NCBI GenBank assembly: GCA_018971485.1
Contig: JAGXAQ010000012.1
Coordinates: forward strand, 1-50,350
Source: Pseudomonadota bacterium
GTDB lineage: Bacteria; Pseudomonadota; Gammaproteobacteria; Burkholderiales; REEB80
Direction of reading: 5' to 3'
DNA: 50,350 nucleotides
The notes under the pieces were generated by a model that was not told where the DNA came from, made no database searches, and was given only the letters and a program-made list of their open reading frames with translations. Position numbers and translations under genes: made by a program. Below are positions 36,312-46,698 of this stretch, in pieces. Each line of letters starts with the position of its first letter. Positions within the stretch are counted from its first letter, which is position 1.

Positions 36312-36986
36312 TTGTCCGATCCTTTAACCATTGCTTTGTCCAAGGGACGAATTTTTGAGGAAACCATGCCGTTTTTAGCGGCAGCAGGAATAGTCCCTCT
36401 TGAACGTCCCGAGCATTCGAGAAAACTCGTTATCAAGACCAATCACCCTGATATCCGCTTCATTATTGTTCGTGCTTCAGATGTGCCAACTTATGTCCAG
36501 CATGGAGCAGCAGACCTGGGGGTGGCCGGACTGGATGTTCTGGTGGAGCATGGTGGGGAAGGGTTGTATCAGCCTCTTGATCTTCAGATTGCGCAGTGTC
36601 GCATGATGGTGGCGGCCCACAGGGATTTTGACTATGCAGGGGCGGTTAGGCAAGGAACCCGTCTGAGAGTGGCTACCAAGTATGTCAAGATAGCACGGGA
36701 GCATTTTGCCGCTAAACAGATGCATGTTGACTTGATTAAGCTGTATGGTTCCATGGAGCTTGCTCCGATTGTGGGTCTGGCTGATGTGATTGTCGATCTT
36801 GTTTCGACGGGAAGCACCTTGAAGGCCAATCACCTGGTTCCTGTTGAAGCAATAATGGAGGTGAGCTCCCGACTGATAGTCAATCAGGTTGCGTTTAAAT
36901 TGAAACGGGCCGAGATCATGCCTGTAATGGATATTTTCCGTCAGGCCGTCAGCAATGGGCTGAACATGAAAGGTCAAAACGGATGA
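36312..36986 (+). CDS. hisG: ATP phosphoribosyltransferase, short form HisG
   Basis: HisG starts histidine synthesis from ATP and PRPP. At 224 residues this is the short form, which lacks the C-terminal regulatory domain and needs HisZ for activity; hisZ is not in the window. Visible motifs are [25 protein letters not shown] and [12 protein letters not shown] of the PRPP site. Translation appears to begin with TTG at 36312, because the only nearby ATG upstream meets a stop at once. It overlaps hisD by 4 bp. Confidence 0.93.
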   Translation: MSDPLTIALSKGRIFEETMPFLAAAGIVPLERPEHSRKLVIKTNHPDIRFIIVRASDVPTYVQHGAADLGVAGLDVLVEHGGEGLYQPLDLQIAQCRMMVAAHRDFDYAGAVRQGTRLRVATKYVKIAREHFAAKQMHVDLIKLYGSMELAPIVGLADVIVDLVSTGSTLKANHLVPVEAIMEVSSRLIVNQVAFKLKRAEIMPVMDIFRQAVSNGLNMKGQNG

Positions 36987-38302
36987 AGGCGATGATTTCC
37001 AGACTGGATACCCGGCAGGCTGATTTTGGTGCCTGCCTTAAAACGCTTCTGGCTTTTGATCTGGGGCAGGACAAGGCAATTACCCGGGTGGTGAACGGTA
37101 TTCTTGAGCAGGTTCAAACCAGGGGGGATGAAGCTGTACTGGAGTATACGCGTCAGTTTGATGGGCTTGAGGTAAAAGAGGCGGCTGAACTGGAGTTGCC
37201 CCGTTCCTGCCTGGATGAGGCACTGTCTGCATTGCCTGCTGTTGAACGTGATGCGTTGTTGCAGGCCGAGGCGCGGATAAGACGCTATCATGAGCGACAG
37301 ATGGCATCGTCCTGGAGTTATGAGGAAGAGGATGGGACGATACTGGGCCAGCAGATTACATCGCTGGATCGGGTGGGCCTTTATGTTCCTGGAGGGAAAG
37401 CAGCCTATCCTTCTTCAGTGCTGATGAATGCTGTTCCGGCCAGGGTGGCAGGAGTCCGTGAGCTGATTATGACAGTGCCTACCCCCCAGGGGGTTCATAA
37501 TCAGCTGGTGCTTGCTGCAGCAGCTGTCGCAGGTGTGAACCGGGTTTTTACGGTTGGCGGGGCTCAGGCGATTGGAGCTTTGGCCTATGGAACGGAAACG
37601 ATTCCGAAAGTTGACAAGATTGTTGGACCAGGAAATGCTTATGTGGCCGCTGCCAAACGGCTGGTGTTTGGCCGGGTAGGCATAGACATGGTTGCGGGCC
37701 CTTCAGAAATTCTCATTATATGCGATGGCCACACGCCCCCCGAATGGATAGCCATGGATCTTTTTTCCCAGGCTGAACATGATGAACTGGCGCAAGCTAT
37801 CTTGCTTTGCCCTGATGCACATTATATTGATGCTGTTGAAGCAGAAATGGCCCGTTTATTGCCGACTATGCCTCGACGCGAGGTAATCGCATCCTCTTTA
37901 TCGGGGCGGGGAGCGTTGATCAGGGTGCTTGATTTGGATGAGGCCTGCCGGCTGGCAAACACAATTGCACCCGAGCATCTGGAGCTCTCAGTTGCTGAAC
38001 CTATGGTGTATGCCAGGAAAATCCAGCACGCAGGGGCTATCTTTCTGGGGCGCTTTACGCCCGAAGCTCTGGGAGATTATTGTGCAGGGCCGAATCATGT
38101 GCTTCCGACTTCAGGAACAGCACGGTTTTCTTCTCCTCTGGGAGTGTATGATTTTCAAAAAAGGACGAGCCTGATTCAGGTATCTGTCAACGGCTCCCGC
38201 CAGTTGGCAGAGATTGCGGGCGTTCTGGCTGATGGAGAGGGTCTTTTTGCTCATGCCGCCTCGGCCAGGCTTCGTCTTCAGCAGGTTAGTCATGACAGTT
38301 GA
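36983..38302 (+). CDS. hisD: Histidinol dehydrogenase
   Basis: HisD oxidises histidinol to histidine in two NAD-dependent steps. The 439-residue zinc enzyme has [57 protein letters not shown] and [13 protein letters not shown], all family signatures. It overlaps hisG by 4 bp and hisC by 11 bp. Confidence 0.97.
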   Translation: MKAMISRLDTRQADFGACLKTLLAFDLGQDKAITRVVNGILEQVQTRGDEAVLEYTRQFDGLEVKEAAELELPRSCLDEALSALPAVERDALLQAEARIRRYHERQMASSWSYEEEDGTILGQQITSLDRVGLYVPGGKAAYPSSVLMNAVPARVAGVRELIMTVPTPQGVHNQLVLAAAAVAGVNRVFTVGGAQAIGALAYGTETIPKVDKIVGPGNAYVAAAKRLVFGRVGIDMVAGPSEILIICDGHTPPEWIAMDLFSQAEHDELAQAILLCPDAHYIDAVEAEMARLLPTMPRREVIASSLSGRGALIRVLDLDEACRLANTIAPEHLELSVAEPMVYARKIQHAGAIFLGRFTPEALGDYCAGPNHVLPTSGTARFSSPLGVYDFQKRTSLIQVSVNGSRQLAEIAGVLADGEGLFAHAASARLRLQQVSHDS

Positions 38303-39359
38303 GTCGGTGATTCGGCCTGAGATTCGTGGTCTTAGTGCGTATCATGTTGCCGATGCGAAGGGCCTGGTCAAGCTTGATGCAATGGAAAATCCATGGCCGC
38401 TTCCGGAAGTGGTGGCCTTGGAAATGGCGCAAGCCTGTGCTCATGCTTCTGTGAACCGGTATCCGGATCCCCAGGCGATTGGTTTGGCAAACCGGTTGCG
38501 CCAGGTGATGGCTATCCCGGATGCGGCTGGATTACTTCTGGGAAATGGCTCGGATGAATTGATTCAAATGATTGCCATGGCATGTGCCCAGCCCGGAACC
38601 CTTATCCTGGGTATGGAACCTTCCTTTGTCATGTATCGCATGATCGCTGTTTTTTGCCGTATGCGATATGTCGGTGTGCCTTTAAATGATGATTTCTCTA
38701 TAAATGGGGATCGGGTTCTTGACATCATTCATGCTGAACAGCCCGCGCTTGTTTTTATCGCCTATCCAAACAATCCGACAGGTAATCTTTTTGAAGCCAG
38801 GGTGATTAGGGATGTTATTGCCGCTTCTCCTGGCCTGGTCGTAGTTGATGAAGCCTACCATGCTTTTGCCGGTGAATCAGCGATAAACTGGATAGAAGAG
38901 TTTGAGAACCTTCTGGTGATGAGAACGGTTTCCAAGTTAGGTTTAGCTGGGCTCCGCCTGGGGTATCTTGTCGGTCGAACCGCAATAATAAATGAGATAG
39001 ATAAGGTTAGACTGCCCTATAATATTAATGCCCTGACTCAGGCTGCCGGACAGGTTGCTCTGGCCCACCATGCAGTATTTGAGGCCCAGGCGAAAGAAAT
39101 TTGTGCGATGCGGGAGGCAATGCTTGAAGAGCTGGTGGCGATGGAAGAACTGGAAGTGTATCCCAGCCATGCAAATTTTATTTTGATTCGCCTTGCCCGA
39201 GCCTCTGAGGTTTTTGATGGATTGAAGAAAAAAGGCATTCTGGTAAAAAACCTGGATAAGGCTCATCCGCTGCTTGAGGGATGCTTACGGGTGACGATTG
39301 GTACGCAAAATGAAAATTCAATGTTCATTAACCACTTGAAAGATCTGGTACATCTGTGA
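38292..39359 (+). CDS. hisC: Histidinol-phosphate aminotransferase
   Basis: HisC transaminates imidazole acetol phosphate. The 355-residue fold-type I PLP enzyme shows [43 protein letters not shown] and the PLP-lysine motif [13 protein letters not shown]. The ATG at 38292 overlaps hisD; a start at 38214 would lie deep inside hisD. Confidence 0.95.
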   Translation: MTVESVIRPEIRGLSAYHVADAKGLVKLDAMENPWPLPEVVALEMAQACAHASVNRYPDPQAIGLANRLRQVMAIPDAAGLLLGNGSDELIQMIAMACAQPGTLILGMEPSFVMYRMIAVFCRMRYVGVPLNDDFSINGDRVLDIIHAEQPALVFIAYPNNPTGNLFEARVIRDVIAASPGLVVVDEAYHAFAGESAINWIEEFENLLVMRTVSKLGLAGLRLGYLVGRTAIINEIDKVRLPYNINALTQAAGQVALAHHAVFEAQAKEICAMREAMLEELVAMEELEVYPSHANFILIRLARASEVFDGLKKKGILVKNLDKAHPLLEGCLRVTIGTQNENSMFINHLKDLVHL

Positions 39360-39395
39360 CAGCATGAACAGGTGATATCCAAAAAGGCAAAATAA

Positions 39396-39983
39396 ATGCG
39401 ACAAGCTAAAGTAGAACGGAAAACACTGGAAACTTCCATTACAGTTTCGATTGCATTGGAAGGAACCGGAACATCCACCATGGATACGGGCGTGCCTTTT
39501 CTGGATCACATGTTAGACCAGATAGCACGTCATGGACTGATGGATTTGACTGTAGTGGCGAAAGGGGATTTGCACATTGATGCCCACCACACGGTGGAGG
39601 ATATTGGAATTACTCTTGGACAAGCCTTTTATAAGGCGGTCGGGGATAAATCCGGGATTAATCGCTATGGTCATGCCTATGTCCCTTTGGATGAAGCCCT
39701 GTCACGGGTTGTTGTGGATCTGTCGGGACGACCCGGGCTTGTTTTTAATGTTGAGTTTACCCGGGCGAGGATTGGCTCTTTTGATGTTGACCTGGTTCAC
39801 GAGTTTTTCCAGGGCTTTGTCAATCATGCCATGGTGACGTTGCATCTGGATAATCTGAGCGGGCAAAATGCCCACCATCAGTGTGAAACGATATTCAAGG
39901 CTTTTGGACGGGCCTTAAGACAGGCAGTGAGTTTTGATCCCGGATCAGGTGGACGTTTGCCTTCAACCAAAGGGGCGCTGTAA
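39396..39983 (+). CDS. hisB: Imidazoleglycerol-phosphate dehydratase
   Basis: The 195-residue monofunctional HisB dehydrates imidazole glycerol phosphate. The manganese-binding histidine motifs [11 protein letters not shown] and [17 protein letters not shown] are present, with [13 protein letters not shown]. The phosphatase domain found in the bifunctional E. coli enzyme is absent, as normal outside enterics, so histidinol-phosphatase must be encoded elsewhere. Confidence 0.96.
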   Translation: MRQAKVERKTLETSITVSIALEGTGTSTMDTGVPFLDHMLDQIARHGLMDLTVVAKGDLHIDAHHTVEDIGITLGQAFYKAVGDKSGINRYGHAYVPLDEALSRVVVDLSGRPGLVFNVEFTRARIGSFDVDLVHEFFQGFVNHAMVTLHLDNLSGQNAHHQCETIFKAFGRALRQAVSFDPGSGGRLPSTKGAL

Positions 39984-40003
39984 GCGCAGGTTAAGATAAT
40001 AAG

Positions 40004-40648
40004 ATGATCGATATTGCGATTGTGGATTATGGCATGGGCAATCTTCGTTCTGTATCCCAAGCATTTAAAAAGGTAGCACCGGGCAGGGATATTCGGATTA
40101 CAGGGCAGGCAAAGGATTTGCTCAAGGCTGAACGTGTGGTGTTCCCCGGGGTCGGAGCTATGGGTGATGCCATGGGCGAATTAAATTCGCGTGGCCTGGT
40201 TGACGCCTTGAAACAGGTTGCCAGGACACGACCTTTTTTGGGGATTTGTTTAGGACTGCAGATGCTGTTTGAATTTTCCGAGGAGGGGAATACTCCGGGG
40301 CTCGGATTTTTTTCAGGACGGGTGCGTAAATTTACTGATGGGATGATGGATCCTGACGGAGGGAGGCTGAAAATCCCTCATATGGGGTGGAATGAGGTAG
40401 ATCAAGTCAAATCCCATTTTTTGTGGCAAGGTATTCAGGATCGAAGCCGTTTTTATTTTGTCCATAGTTATTACGCAGAGCCCTTGAAAGGTGAACTGAT
40501 TGCAGGCACTACAAGTTATCCCCGGCCTTTTGCCTGTGCAGTTTCCGACCAGAATCTTTTCGCAGTCCAGTTTCATCCAGAGAAAAGCCAGGCAGCCGGG
40601 CTGCGTCTATTACAGAACTTTGTCACCTGGGATGGGGTGGCCAAGTAA
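40004..40648 (+). CDS. hisH: Imidazole glycerol phosphate synthase, glutaminase subunit HisH
   Basis: HisH supplies ammonia to HisF. The 214-residue class I glutamine amidotransferase shows the nucleophile Cys82 in GICLGLQMLF and the His-Glu pair in VQFHPEKSQ, so the catalytic triad is complete. It follows hisB by 20 bp and precedes hisA. Confidence 0.96.
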   Translation: MIDIAIVDYGMGNLRSVSQAFKKVAPGRDIRITGQAKDLLKAERVVFPGVGAMGDAMGELNSRGLVDALKQVARTRPFLGICLGLQMLFEFSEEGNTPGLGFFSGRVRKFTDGMMDPDGGRLKIPHMGWNEVDQVKSHFLWQGIQDRSRFYFVHSYYAEPLKGELIAGTTSYPRPFACAVSDQNLFAVQFHPEKSQAAGLRLLQNFVTWDGVAK

Positions 40649-40676
40649 TATTTTCATTAACCACATTTGACAATAT

Positions 40677-41417
40677 ATGCTAATTATTCCCGCGATTGAT
40701 TTGAAAGACGGACGATGTGTCCGTTTGCGACAAGGCCTGATGAACGAGGCGACGGTTTTTTCGGATGAACCTGCTCAGATGGCTGATGTCTGGCTGAAGG
40801 CAGGGGCAAGAAGGTTACACCTGGTTGATCTGAATGGTGCCTTTTCCGGAAAGCCAGTAAATGAAGAAGTGATCCGGACTATTCTGGGTCAGGTTAAGGG
40901 GAAAATTCCTGTCCAGCTAGGAGGGGGGATCCGTGATCTGGATACGATAGAACGTTATCTTGACGATGGTGTGGATCAGGTTATTCTGGGTACAGCTGCA
41001 GTGAGGAACCCTGGGTTCTTGCATGATGCCTGCAACGCTTTTCCCGGGCATGTGATGGTTGGACTGGATGCAAGGGATGGCCGGGTGGCTGTAGATGGCT
41101 GGTCTAAACTGACTGGACATGATGTGGTTGATCTGGCCCGCAAGTTCGAGGGCTATGGTGTTGAGGCTATTATTTATACCGATATTGGGCGAGATGGCAT
41201 GTTGACTGGCGTAAACGTTGAAGCAACCAAAGCCCTGGCAAAAGAGCTGACCATCCCCGTGATAGCAAGTGGAGGTGTGACGGGTCTTGATGACATCAGG
41301 CAATTGTGTGCGATTGCCAGTGAGGGGGTCATGGGGGTTATTACAGGTCGGGCCATTTATGAGGGATCGATTGATTTTGTGCAGGCGCAAATGCTTGCTG
41401 ATGAGCTGGACGGATAA
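40677..41417 (+). CDS. hisA: ProFAR isomerase HisA
   Basis: HisA isomerises the N'-formimino ribonucleotide in histidine synthesis. The 246-residue beta/alpha barrel has the catalytic Asp8 (IPAIDLKDG) and a second Asp in [10 protein letters not shown], with phosphate-binding loops VQLGGGIRD and [12 protein letters not shown]. The sequence distinguishes it from HisF. Confidence 0.96.
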   Translation: MLIIPAIDLKDGRCVRLRQGLMNEATVFSDEPAQMADVWLKAGARRLHLVDLNGAFSGKPVNEEVIRTILGQVKGKIPVQLGGGIRDLDTIERYLDDGVDQVILGTAAVRNPGFLHDACNAFPGHVMVGLDARDGRVAVDGWSKLTGHDVVDLARKFEGYGVEAIIYTDIGRDGMLTGVNVEATKALAKELTIPVIASGGVTGLDDIRQLCAIASEGVMGVITGRAIYEGSIDFVQAQMLADELDG

Positions 41418-41422
41418 TTATC

Positions 41423-42196
41423 ATGTCATTGGCAAGACGTATTATTCCCTGTCTTGATGTGACTGGCGGGCGGGTTGTAAAAGGAGTTAATTTCGTTGGC
41501 CTGAAAGATGCGGGGGATCCGGTTGAGATTGCCAGACGCTATGATATTCAGGGAGCTGACGAGATCACCTTTCTGGATATTACGGCTACTTCTGATAACC
41601 GGGGATTGATACTGGAAATGATTGAAGCTGTGGCATCGCAGGTATTTATTCCCCTGACGGTGGGAGGGGGGGTGCGTCATATTGAGAATATCCGCGACCT
41701 GTTGAATGCCGGGGCTGATAAGGTGGGAATTAATTCTGCTGCGGTTGCCCACCCCGAATTTGTTCAGGCAGCGGCAGACCGTTTTGGATCACAGTGTATT
41801 GTCGTTGCGATTGATGCCCTGGCGGTGGATGCAACCAACTCGCGTTGGGAGGTAGTGACGCATGGCGGACGTAACCGGACTGGCCTGGATGTGATGGAAT
41901 GGGCTGACAGGATGGTCAGGATGGGTGCTGGCGAAATTCTGCTGACGAGTATTGACAGGGATGGAACCAAGGCTGGCTTCAATCTTCCATTGACCCGTGC
42001 CGTTGCAGATGGAGTGAGTGTGCCTGTAATTGCCAGTGGCGGGGTAGGAACATTAGATCATTTATTGGATGGGATCGTTAAGGGGCATGCTGATGCCGTT
42101 CTTGCAGCAAGCATTTTTCATTATGGAGAATATACTGTTGGGCAGGCCAAATCTTATTTGGCCAGTCGTGGTGTCATTGTTCGTGAGGTAGCGTGA
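41423..42196 (+). CDS. hisF: Imidazole glycerol phosphate synthase, cyclase subunit HisF
   Basis: HisF is the cyclase half of the HisFH synthase. The 257-residue barrel shows the catalytic Asp12 ([16 protein letters not shown]), the second Asp in [29 protein letters not shown] and [13 protein letters not shown]. It lies 5 bp after hisA. Confidence 0.97.
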   Translation: MSLARRIIPCLDVTGGRVVKGVNFVGLKDAGDPVEIARRYDIQGADEITFLDITATSDNRGLILEMIEAVASQVFIPLTVGGGVRHIENIRDLLNAGADKVGINSAAVAHPEFVQAAADRFGSQCIVVAIDALAVDATNSRWEVVTHGGRNRTGLDVMEWADRMVRMGAGEILLTSIDRDGTKAGFNLPLTRAVADGVSVPVIASGGVGTLDHLLDGIVKGHADAVLAASIFHYGEYTVGQAKSYLASRGVIVREVA

Positions 42197-42198
42197 AG

Positions 42199-42588
42199 AT
42201 GGAAACTGAAAATTGGCTCAACCGGATCAATTGGGCACATGATGGCCTTGTTCCTGCGATTGTTCAGGATGCTATCTCGGGACAGATTCTTATGATGGCC
42301 TGGATGAATCGTGAGGCATTGAAGCGTACGGTTTCGACCGGCCAGGCAGTATATTGGTCCCGTTCAAGAAAGAAATTATGGCACAAGGGCGAAGAAAGTG
42401 GCCATGTGCAGAACATTCGTGAAATTCGCCTGGATTGCGATGAAGATGTCCTGCTTTTGAGCGTGGAACAGGTGGGTGGGATTGCCTGTCATACAGGGCG
42501 TGCGTCCTGTTTTTTCAACAGGCTGGAAAATGGGCAATGGCTGGCTGTGGATCCGGTGCTCAAGGATCCTGAGGAGATTTATTCGTGA
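42199..42588 (+). CDS. hisI: Phosphoribosyl-AMP cyclohydrolase HisI
   Basis: HisI opens the purine ring of phosphoribosyl-AMP. The monofunctional protein of 129 residues has [28 protein letters not shown], and the metal-site pattern [10 protein letters not shown] and [13 protein letters not shown]. The ATG at 42199 has GAGGT at suitable spacing; a GTG at 42193 overlapping hisF is the alternative. HisE is a separate gene next door, unlike the fused enteric enzyme. Confidence 0.95.
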   Translation: METENWLNRINWAHDGLVPAIVQDAISGQILMMAWMNREALKRTVSTGQAVYWSRSRKKLWHKGEESGHVQNIREIRLDCDEDVLLLSVEQVGGIACHTGRASCFFNRLENGQWLAVDPVLKDPEEIYS

Positions 42589-42905
42589 AGGACATCCTGA
42601 ATCATCTGTCAACGATCATTGAGGCCAGGAAAGGAACTGATCCATCTGCATCCTATGTTGCCAGGTTACTGGATAGAGGTGATGAAACCATAATGAAAAA
42701 GATTATGGAGGAAGCGACGGAAGTTGTTCTGGCCGGGAAAGATGGGGATAACCAGCACCTGATTCACGAGGTTGCGGATTTATGGTTTCACTGTCTGGTC
42801 CTGCTGGGGGCTCATGGCCTTCATGCAGACGAGGTACTCGCAGAGTTGGCTCGCAGGGAAGGTATTTCAGGGCTTGTTGAAAAAGCGTCACGGGGTTCTC
42901 ACTGA
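42585..42905 (+). CDS. hisE: Phosphoribosyl-ATP pyrophosphatase HisE
   Basis: HisE converts phosphoribosyl-ATP to phosphoribosyl-AMP. The 106-residue all-alpha MazG-like protein shows [20 protein letters not shown] and [13 protein letters not shown] with the metal-binding acidic residues. The GTG start at 42585 overlaps the hisI stop by 4 bp. Confidence 0.95.
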   Translation: MKDILNHLSTIIEARKGTDPSASYVARLLDRGDETIMKKIMEEATEVVLAGKDGDNQHLIHEVADLWFHCLVLLGAHGLHADEVLAELARREGISGLVEKASRGSH

Positions 42906-42926
42906 ATATTTCAATAAGGATGACTG

Positions 42927-43265
42927 ATGGATTGCATATTCTGCCGTATTGTTGAAGGAAGCCTGCCTTCCCGCAAGGTTTATGAAGACGAGGAGTTTCT
43001 GGTCTTTCATGACATTCATCCTTTTGCAGCCGTCCATGTGCTGATTATCCCCAAGCGGCATGTTGAAAGCCTGCAAAGTATTAAGGAAAGTGATGAGGCG
43101 ATGTTGGGAAGATTAATGGCCTTGGCCCCTAGAATTGCAGCTTCACTGGGGCTGGAGTCCGGATTTCGGACGCTCATTAACTCGGGGGTTGGAGGCGGCC
43201 AGGAAGTATTTCATCTTCATGCACATGTGTTTGGTGGAGAGGGCTCTGTAAGGATACCTACTTAA
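42927..43265 (+). CDS. HIT-family nucleotide-binding protein (HinT-like)
   Basis: The 112-residue protein has [10 protein letters not shown] near the start and the histidine triad HLHAH (His96, His98, His100), marking it as a HINT-type purine nucleoside phosphoramidase. Position after hisE and before tatA is common in betaproteobacteria. Physiological substrate is not evident. Confidence 0.93.
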   Translation: MDCIFCRIVEGSLPSRKVYEDEEFLVFHDIHPFAAVHVLIIPKRHVESLQSIKESDEAMLGRLMALAPRIAASLGLESGFRTLINSGVGGGQEVFHLHAHVFGGEGSVRIPT

Positions 43266-43275
43266 GGAGAGATGT

Positions 43276-43500
43276 ATGGGCTTGGACAGTATCTGGCATT
43301 GGCTGATTGTTCTCCTGATTGTCCTGCTGGTTTTTGGGACCAAGAAGCTGCGGAATGCAGGTTCAGATTTAGGGCATGCAGTACGTAATTTTAAAGATGC
43401 CATGCATGAAGGGTCTGCAGAGTCAAAGGACGAGAAACCCGATTCGCCTGCAGAAACATCAGTTAAAGGCCCGCATGGATCCTCCGGGGATGGTGCCTGA
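43276..43500 (+). CDS. tatA: Twin-arginine translocase subunit TatA
   Basis: TatA builds the size-fitting pore of the Tat pathway. The 74-residue protein has one short membrane helix (about 6-20) followed by [20 protein letters not shown], the amphipathic helix, and an acidic, polar tail. GGAGA precedes the ATG at 43276. It leads tatABC. Confidence 0.95.
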   Translation: MGLDSIWHWLIVLLIVLLVFGTKKLRNAGSDLGHAVRNFKDAMHEGSAESKDEKPDSPAETSVKGPHGSSGDGA

Positions 43501-43535
43501 GTTTTCCTTGCGCGTGAAATGAGCGGATAGTCATC

Positions 43536-43922
43536 ATGTTTGACATGAGTTTTTCTGAGATCCTCGTCATTGCTCTTGTGGCATTGGTCGTGATTGGGCC
43601 GGAAAAGTTACCCAAAGTAGCCCGAACACTGGGTTTTATGCTAGGCAGGGTGCAACGCTATCTGTCCGATGCCAGGGCTGATTTGGGTCGGGAGATGGAG
43701 CTTGACGAGCTAAGACGCATGCGCGAGGACTTTGAGATACGTGCCAGTGTTTTTGAAAGCGAGATGCGTCGCAAGATTGCACGCCCGGCCCAGGAGGGAC
43801 AGTTTGAGACCGACTTGGTTGCCCATGCTGTTTCTGATGAGGATTCATCTCAGTTAAGCCTGGATTTTTCTGCACCTGTCAGTGCAAATCAGTCTGCACG
43901 TGAATCGTCTTTCCATGAGTAG
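43536..43922 (+). CDS. tatB: Twin-arginine translocase subunit TatB
   Basis: TatB receives substrates together with TatC. The 128-residue protein has the short N-terminal membrane helix with the conserved Glu (FDMSFSEILVIALVALVVIG, split at 2-21), then PEKLPKVARTLG and a long charged helix. The longer helical tail distinguishes it from TatA. It overlaps tatC by 8 bp. Confidence 0.95.
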   Translation: MFDMSFSEILVIALVALVVIGPEKLPKVARTLGFMLGRVQRYLSDARADLGREMELDELRRMREDFEIRASVFESEMRRKIARPAQEGQFETDLVAHAVSDEDSSQLSLDFSAPVSANQSARESSFHE

Positions 43923-44673
43923 TAATGATTCGTTCCTATCTCATCTGCTAGAGCTCAGGAGCAGGCTGCTCCGTTCTGCCATAGCTTTTATCATTGTTTT
44001 TGCCTGTCTGTTCCCTTTCGCGAAAAAGCTCTATCAGTTGCTGGCGTTACCCATGATCCAGCAATTACCCCGTGGTTCTGAAATGATTGCAACCGAGGTG
44101 ACCACTCCATTCTTTGTTCCTCTCAAGGTGGCAATGCTGGCGGCATGGGTGATTTCACTGCCTTATATCCTTTTTCAGGTTTGGGGTTTTATTGCCCCGG
44201 GTCTTTACGCACGTGAAAAACGTTTGGTTGGCCCGCTGGTGGTTGCAAGCACTATCCTGTTTTACTGCGGGATGTCTTTTGCCTATTTTGCCGTTTTTCC
44301 GGTAATTTTTCATTTTCTGGCCAATGCAGCGCCTTCAGGGGTTGCAGTAATGACAGATATCGGTAAATATCTGGAGTTTGTGACTACCTTGTTTATGGCT
44401 TTCGGGATTACTTTTGAAGTGCCCATTGTAGTTGTTGTGCTGGTTCGGACTGGCCTGGTGAGCGTAGCCAGGTTAAGGCAGATAAGGCCTTATGCCATTG
44501 TCGCCGCTTTTGTGATTGGGGCGATTTTTACTCCACCGGATGTGTTGTCACAAAGCCTGCTTGCTGTTCCTTTATGGCTGTTGTTTGAGCTTGGAATTGT
44601 AGCGGCTGTGTTCTTTTCCCCGGGGACTAATAAAACGGAGGGGGTACAAGGGGAATTACCGCTGGATGAATGA
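43915..44673 (+). CDS. tatC: Twin-arginine translocase subunit TatC
   Basis: TatC recognises twin-arginine signal peptides. The 252-residue membrane protein has six hydrophobic segments, the start SFLSHLLELRSRLLR, FFVPLKVAMLAAW, and QVWGFIAPGLYAREKR, which includes the conserved Pro and Glu of the signal-binding face. It converges on the protease gene with a 3-bp gap. The Rieske protein encoded 2 kb to the right is a likely client. Confidence 0.96.
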   Translation: MSSNDSFLSHLLELRSRLLRSAIAFIIVFACLFPFAKKLYQLLALPMIQQLPRGSEMIATEVTTPFFVPLKVAMLAAWVISLPYILFQVWGFIAPGLYAREKRLVGPLVVASTILFYCGMSFAYFAVFPVIFHFLANAAPSGVAVMTDIGKYLEFVTTLFMAFGITFEVPIVVVVLVRTGLVSVARLRQIRPYAIVAAFVIGAIFTPPDVLSQSLLAVPLWLLFELGIVAAVFFSPGTNKTEGVQGELPLDE

Positions 44674-44676
44674 TGG

Positions 44677-45819
44677 TCAGTCATTCTGTTGAGGGGTCTT
44701 GGGCCGGGTTCCTACCCTGACGGCGTAGCTATAAGGCTGGCTTGCGCGGATAATGCCGATGATGGCTGTTTTTCCTGGTTTGAGGGCAGCGATAAGGTTG
44801 AGCATGGTCGACGAATTTCTAACGGGGCGGCCATTGATGGTGGATAGGATATCACCAGGTTTGATACCGGCTTTTTCTGCCGGGCTTCCATGCTTGACTG
44901 CTGCAATAAGCGCTCCGCTGGTGGTATGCCGGCTGAATGAGTCAGCCAGTTCTGGGGTCATGTCCTGGACTTCAACGCCAATCCAGCCCCGGGTAACATG
45001 GCCATACTGGATGAGCGCGTCCATGATGCGTCTGGCAGACGCTTCGGGAATGGCAAATCCGATGCCCATGGAGCCGCCATTGCGTGAATAGATGGCTGTA
45101 TTGATTCCGACCAGGTTGCCGCTGGCATCCACAAGAGCACCCCCGGAATTGCCAGGGTTGATGGCCGCATCAGTCTGGATGAAGTTTTCATAGGTATCAA
45201 TTCCAAGACGGCTGCGACCGAGTGCACTAACGATCCCGGATGTGACTGTTAATCCGACGCCGAAAGGATTTCCAATGGCGAGAACCTGATCCCCTATCCT
45301 GAGATGCTTGGATGAGCCAAAGGTAATGCTGGGCAGATCAGGAAGATTGATTTTGAGTACAGCTAAATCAGTGTCAGGATCGGAGCCTACAATGGTTGCT
45401 GAGGTGGTTCTTCCATCGGCCAGGCCTACCTCGATTTCAGTTGCACCTGCAACGACATGCTGATTGGTCAGGATATAGCCTTGTGGGCTGACAATTACCC
45501 CGGATCCCAGGCTATAGGTATCGCTGTTATTGGGATTTTCTTCAAGCGGGTCAGTTGGCATGTCCTTGCGTTTGCTACGATGGAGGGTGTCTGTACTGGT
45601 ATAGATGCTGACTACAGCAGGCATGGCCTGTCGAACCGCCGCATAGAAAGAGGCTGTACTGGTTCGCGGGGGGGGTGGAACAGCTTCCCTTAGGGTGATG
45701 ATCCCGGTCTTCCCGAACAGTACTTCGCCAAAATACATATGCAGTACCCAAGCAATAGCCAGGCTGACTGTTGCTACCTGGCAAAATAGAATCCAATATT
45801 TTTTGATGGAAGAGATCAT
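44677..45819 (-). CDS. DegS/DegQ-like HtrA serine protease with one PDZ domain
   Basis: The 380-residue protein has an N-terminal membrane anchor (about 8-30), a trypsin-like domain with the catalytic triad His121 (TNQHVV), Asp151 (DTDLAVLK) and Ser225 (GNSGGALV), and a single C-terminal PDZ domain. One PDZ plus a membrane anchor is the DegS-like layout, so it may sense envelope stress or act in periplasmic protein quality control. Its start codon (45817-45819) overlaps the start of the divergent NIF3-like gene by two bases, and it has no obvious ribosome binding site. Confidence 0.9.
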   Translation of the reverse strand: MISSIKKYWILFCQVATVSLAIAWVLHMYFGEVLFGKTGIITLREAVPPPPRTSTASFYAAVRQAMPAVVSIYTSTDTLHRSKRKDMPTDPLEENPNNSDTYSLGSGVIVSPQGYILTNQHVVAGATEIEVGLADGRTTSATIVGSDPDTDLAVLKINLPDLPSITFGSSKHLRIGDQVLAIGNPFGVGLTVTSGIVSALGRSRLGIDTYENFIQTDAAINPGNSGGALVDASGNLVGINTAIYSRNGGSMGIGFAIPEASARRIMDALIQYGHVTRGWIGVEVQDMTPELADSFSRHTTSGALIAAVKHGSPAEKAGIKPGDILSTINGRPVRNSSTMLNLIAALKPGKTAIIGIIRASQPYSYAVRVGTRPKTPQQND

Positions 45820-46564
45820 GTTAGCTAAAACGCTGGAAACCCATGTAAATGAAATATTGGCCTCGGCACGTTACAAAGATTACTGTCCTAATGGGTTGCA
45901 GGTTGAAGGACGTGCAAATGTTGAGCATATTGTAACAGGTGTCACGGCAAATATGGAGTTGTTGCAAAAGGCGGTTGATGTTCATGCTGATGCTGTTCTG
46001 GTGCACCATGGATATTTCTGGAAAGGCGAGCCAGGTAATATTACGGGAATGAAGCGATGCAGGATCGGTTATCTGATAGAGCATGATTTGAATCTGTTTG
46101 CCTGGCATTTACCCCTCGATGCCCATCCTGAGCTTGGAAACAATATTCAGTTGGCAAAACGGGCAGGATGGATTCCGGAAGGACAGTTCGGAGATCAGGA
46201 TCTGGGGTGGTATGGACACATTGGCTCAATCATGAACGCTCAGGATTTTGCCCGTTTTCTTGAGCATCTGTTAGAGAGGCCTCCATTATTGATTGGAGAT
46301 GCCGGGCGCAGGATTAGTCGTATTGCCTGGTGTAGTGGCGCAGCACAAAGTTATTTTCTGCAGGCAGTCTCTTTGGGGGTAGATGCGTTTGTCAGTGGCG
46401 AGATCTCGGAACAGACAGTCCATATTGCCAATGAAACCGGTGTAGTCTATCTTGCAGCAGGGCATCATGCGACAGAGCGATATGGAATCAGGGCGTTAGG
46501 CGACTATTTATCCAGGACATTTGGGTTAAGTCATACCCATATTGATGTTCCGAATCCAGTTTGA
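45818..46564 (+). CDS. NIF3-like dinuclear metal-binding protein
   Basis: The 248-residue protein is of the NIF3/YbgI type: YCPNGLQVEG, DAVLVHHGYFWKG (metal-site His pair), LPLDAHPELGNN, and the C-terminal LAAGHHATERYG. These proteins form metal-binding toroids and may act as GTP cyclohydrolase I type or hydrolases; the role is uncertain. The ATG at 45818 has a GGAAGAG just upstream. Its neighbour on the minus strand starts on the overlapping codon, so its promoter lies within that gene. Confidence 0.9.
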   Translation: MLAKTLETHVNEILASARYKDYCPNGLQVEGRANVEHIVTGVTANMELLQKAVDVHADAVLVHHGYFWKGEPGNITGMKRCRIGYLIEHDLNLFAWHLPLDAHPELGNNIQLAKRAGWIPEGQFGDQDLGWYGHIGSIMNAQDFARFLEHLLERPPLLIGDAGRRISRIAWCSGAAQSYFLQAVSLGVDAFVSGEISEQTVHIANETGVVYLAAGHHATERYGIRALGDYLSRTFGLSHTHIDVPNPV

Positions 46565-46698
46565 GCCGGATCAGGAAATGACATGGGTCAAAATCTTTTC
46601 AGGTTTTTATGAAATGAATGCCCAGTCCGATTAAGATCTTCCGTGTCGCCAATAAAAAATGGCCTATGTATGGTTTGGCAGTCACGGGAATTGAAAAG

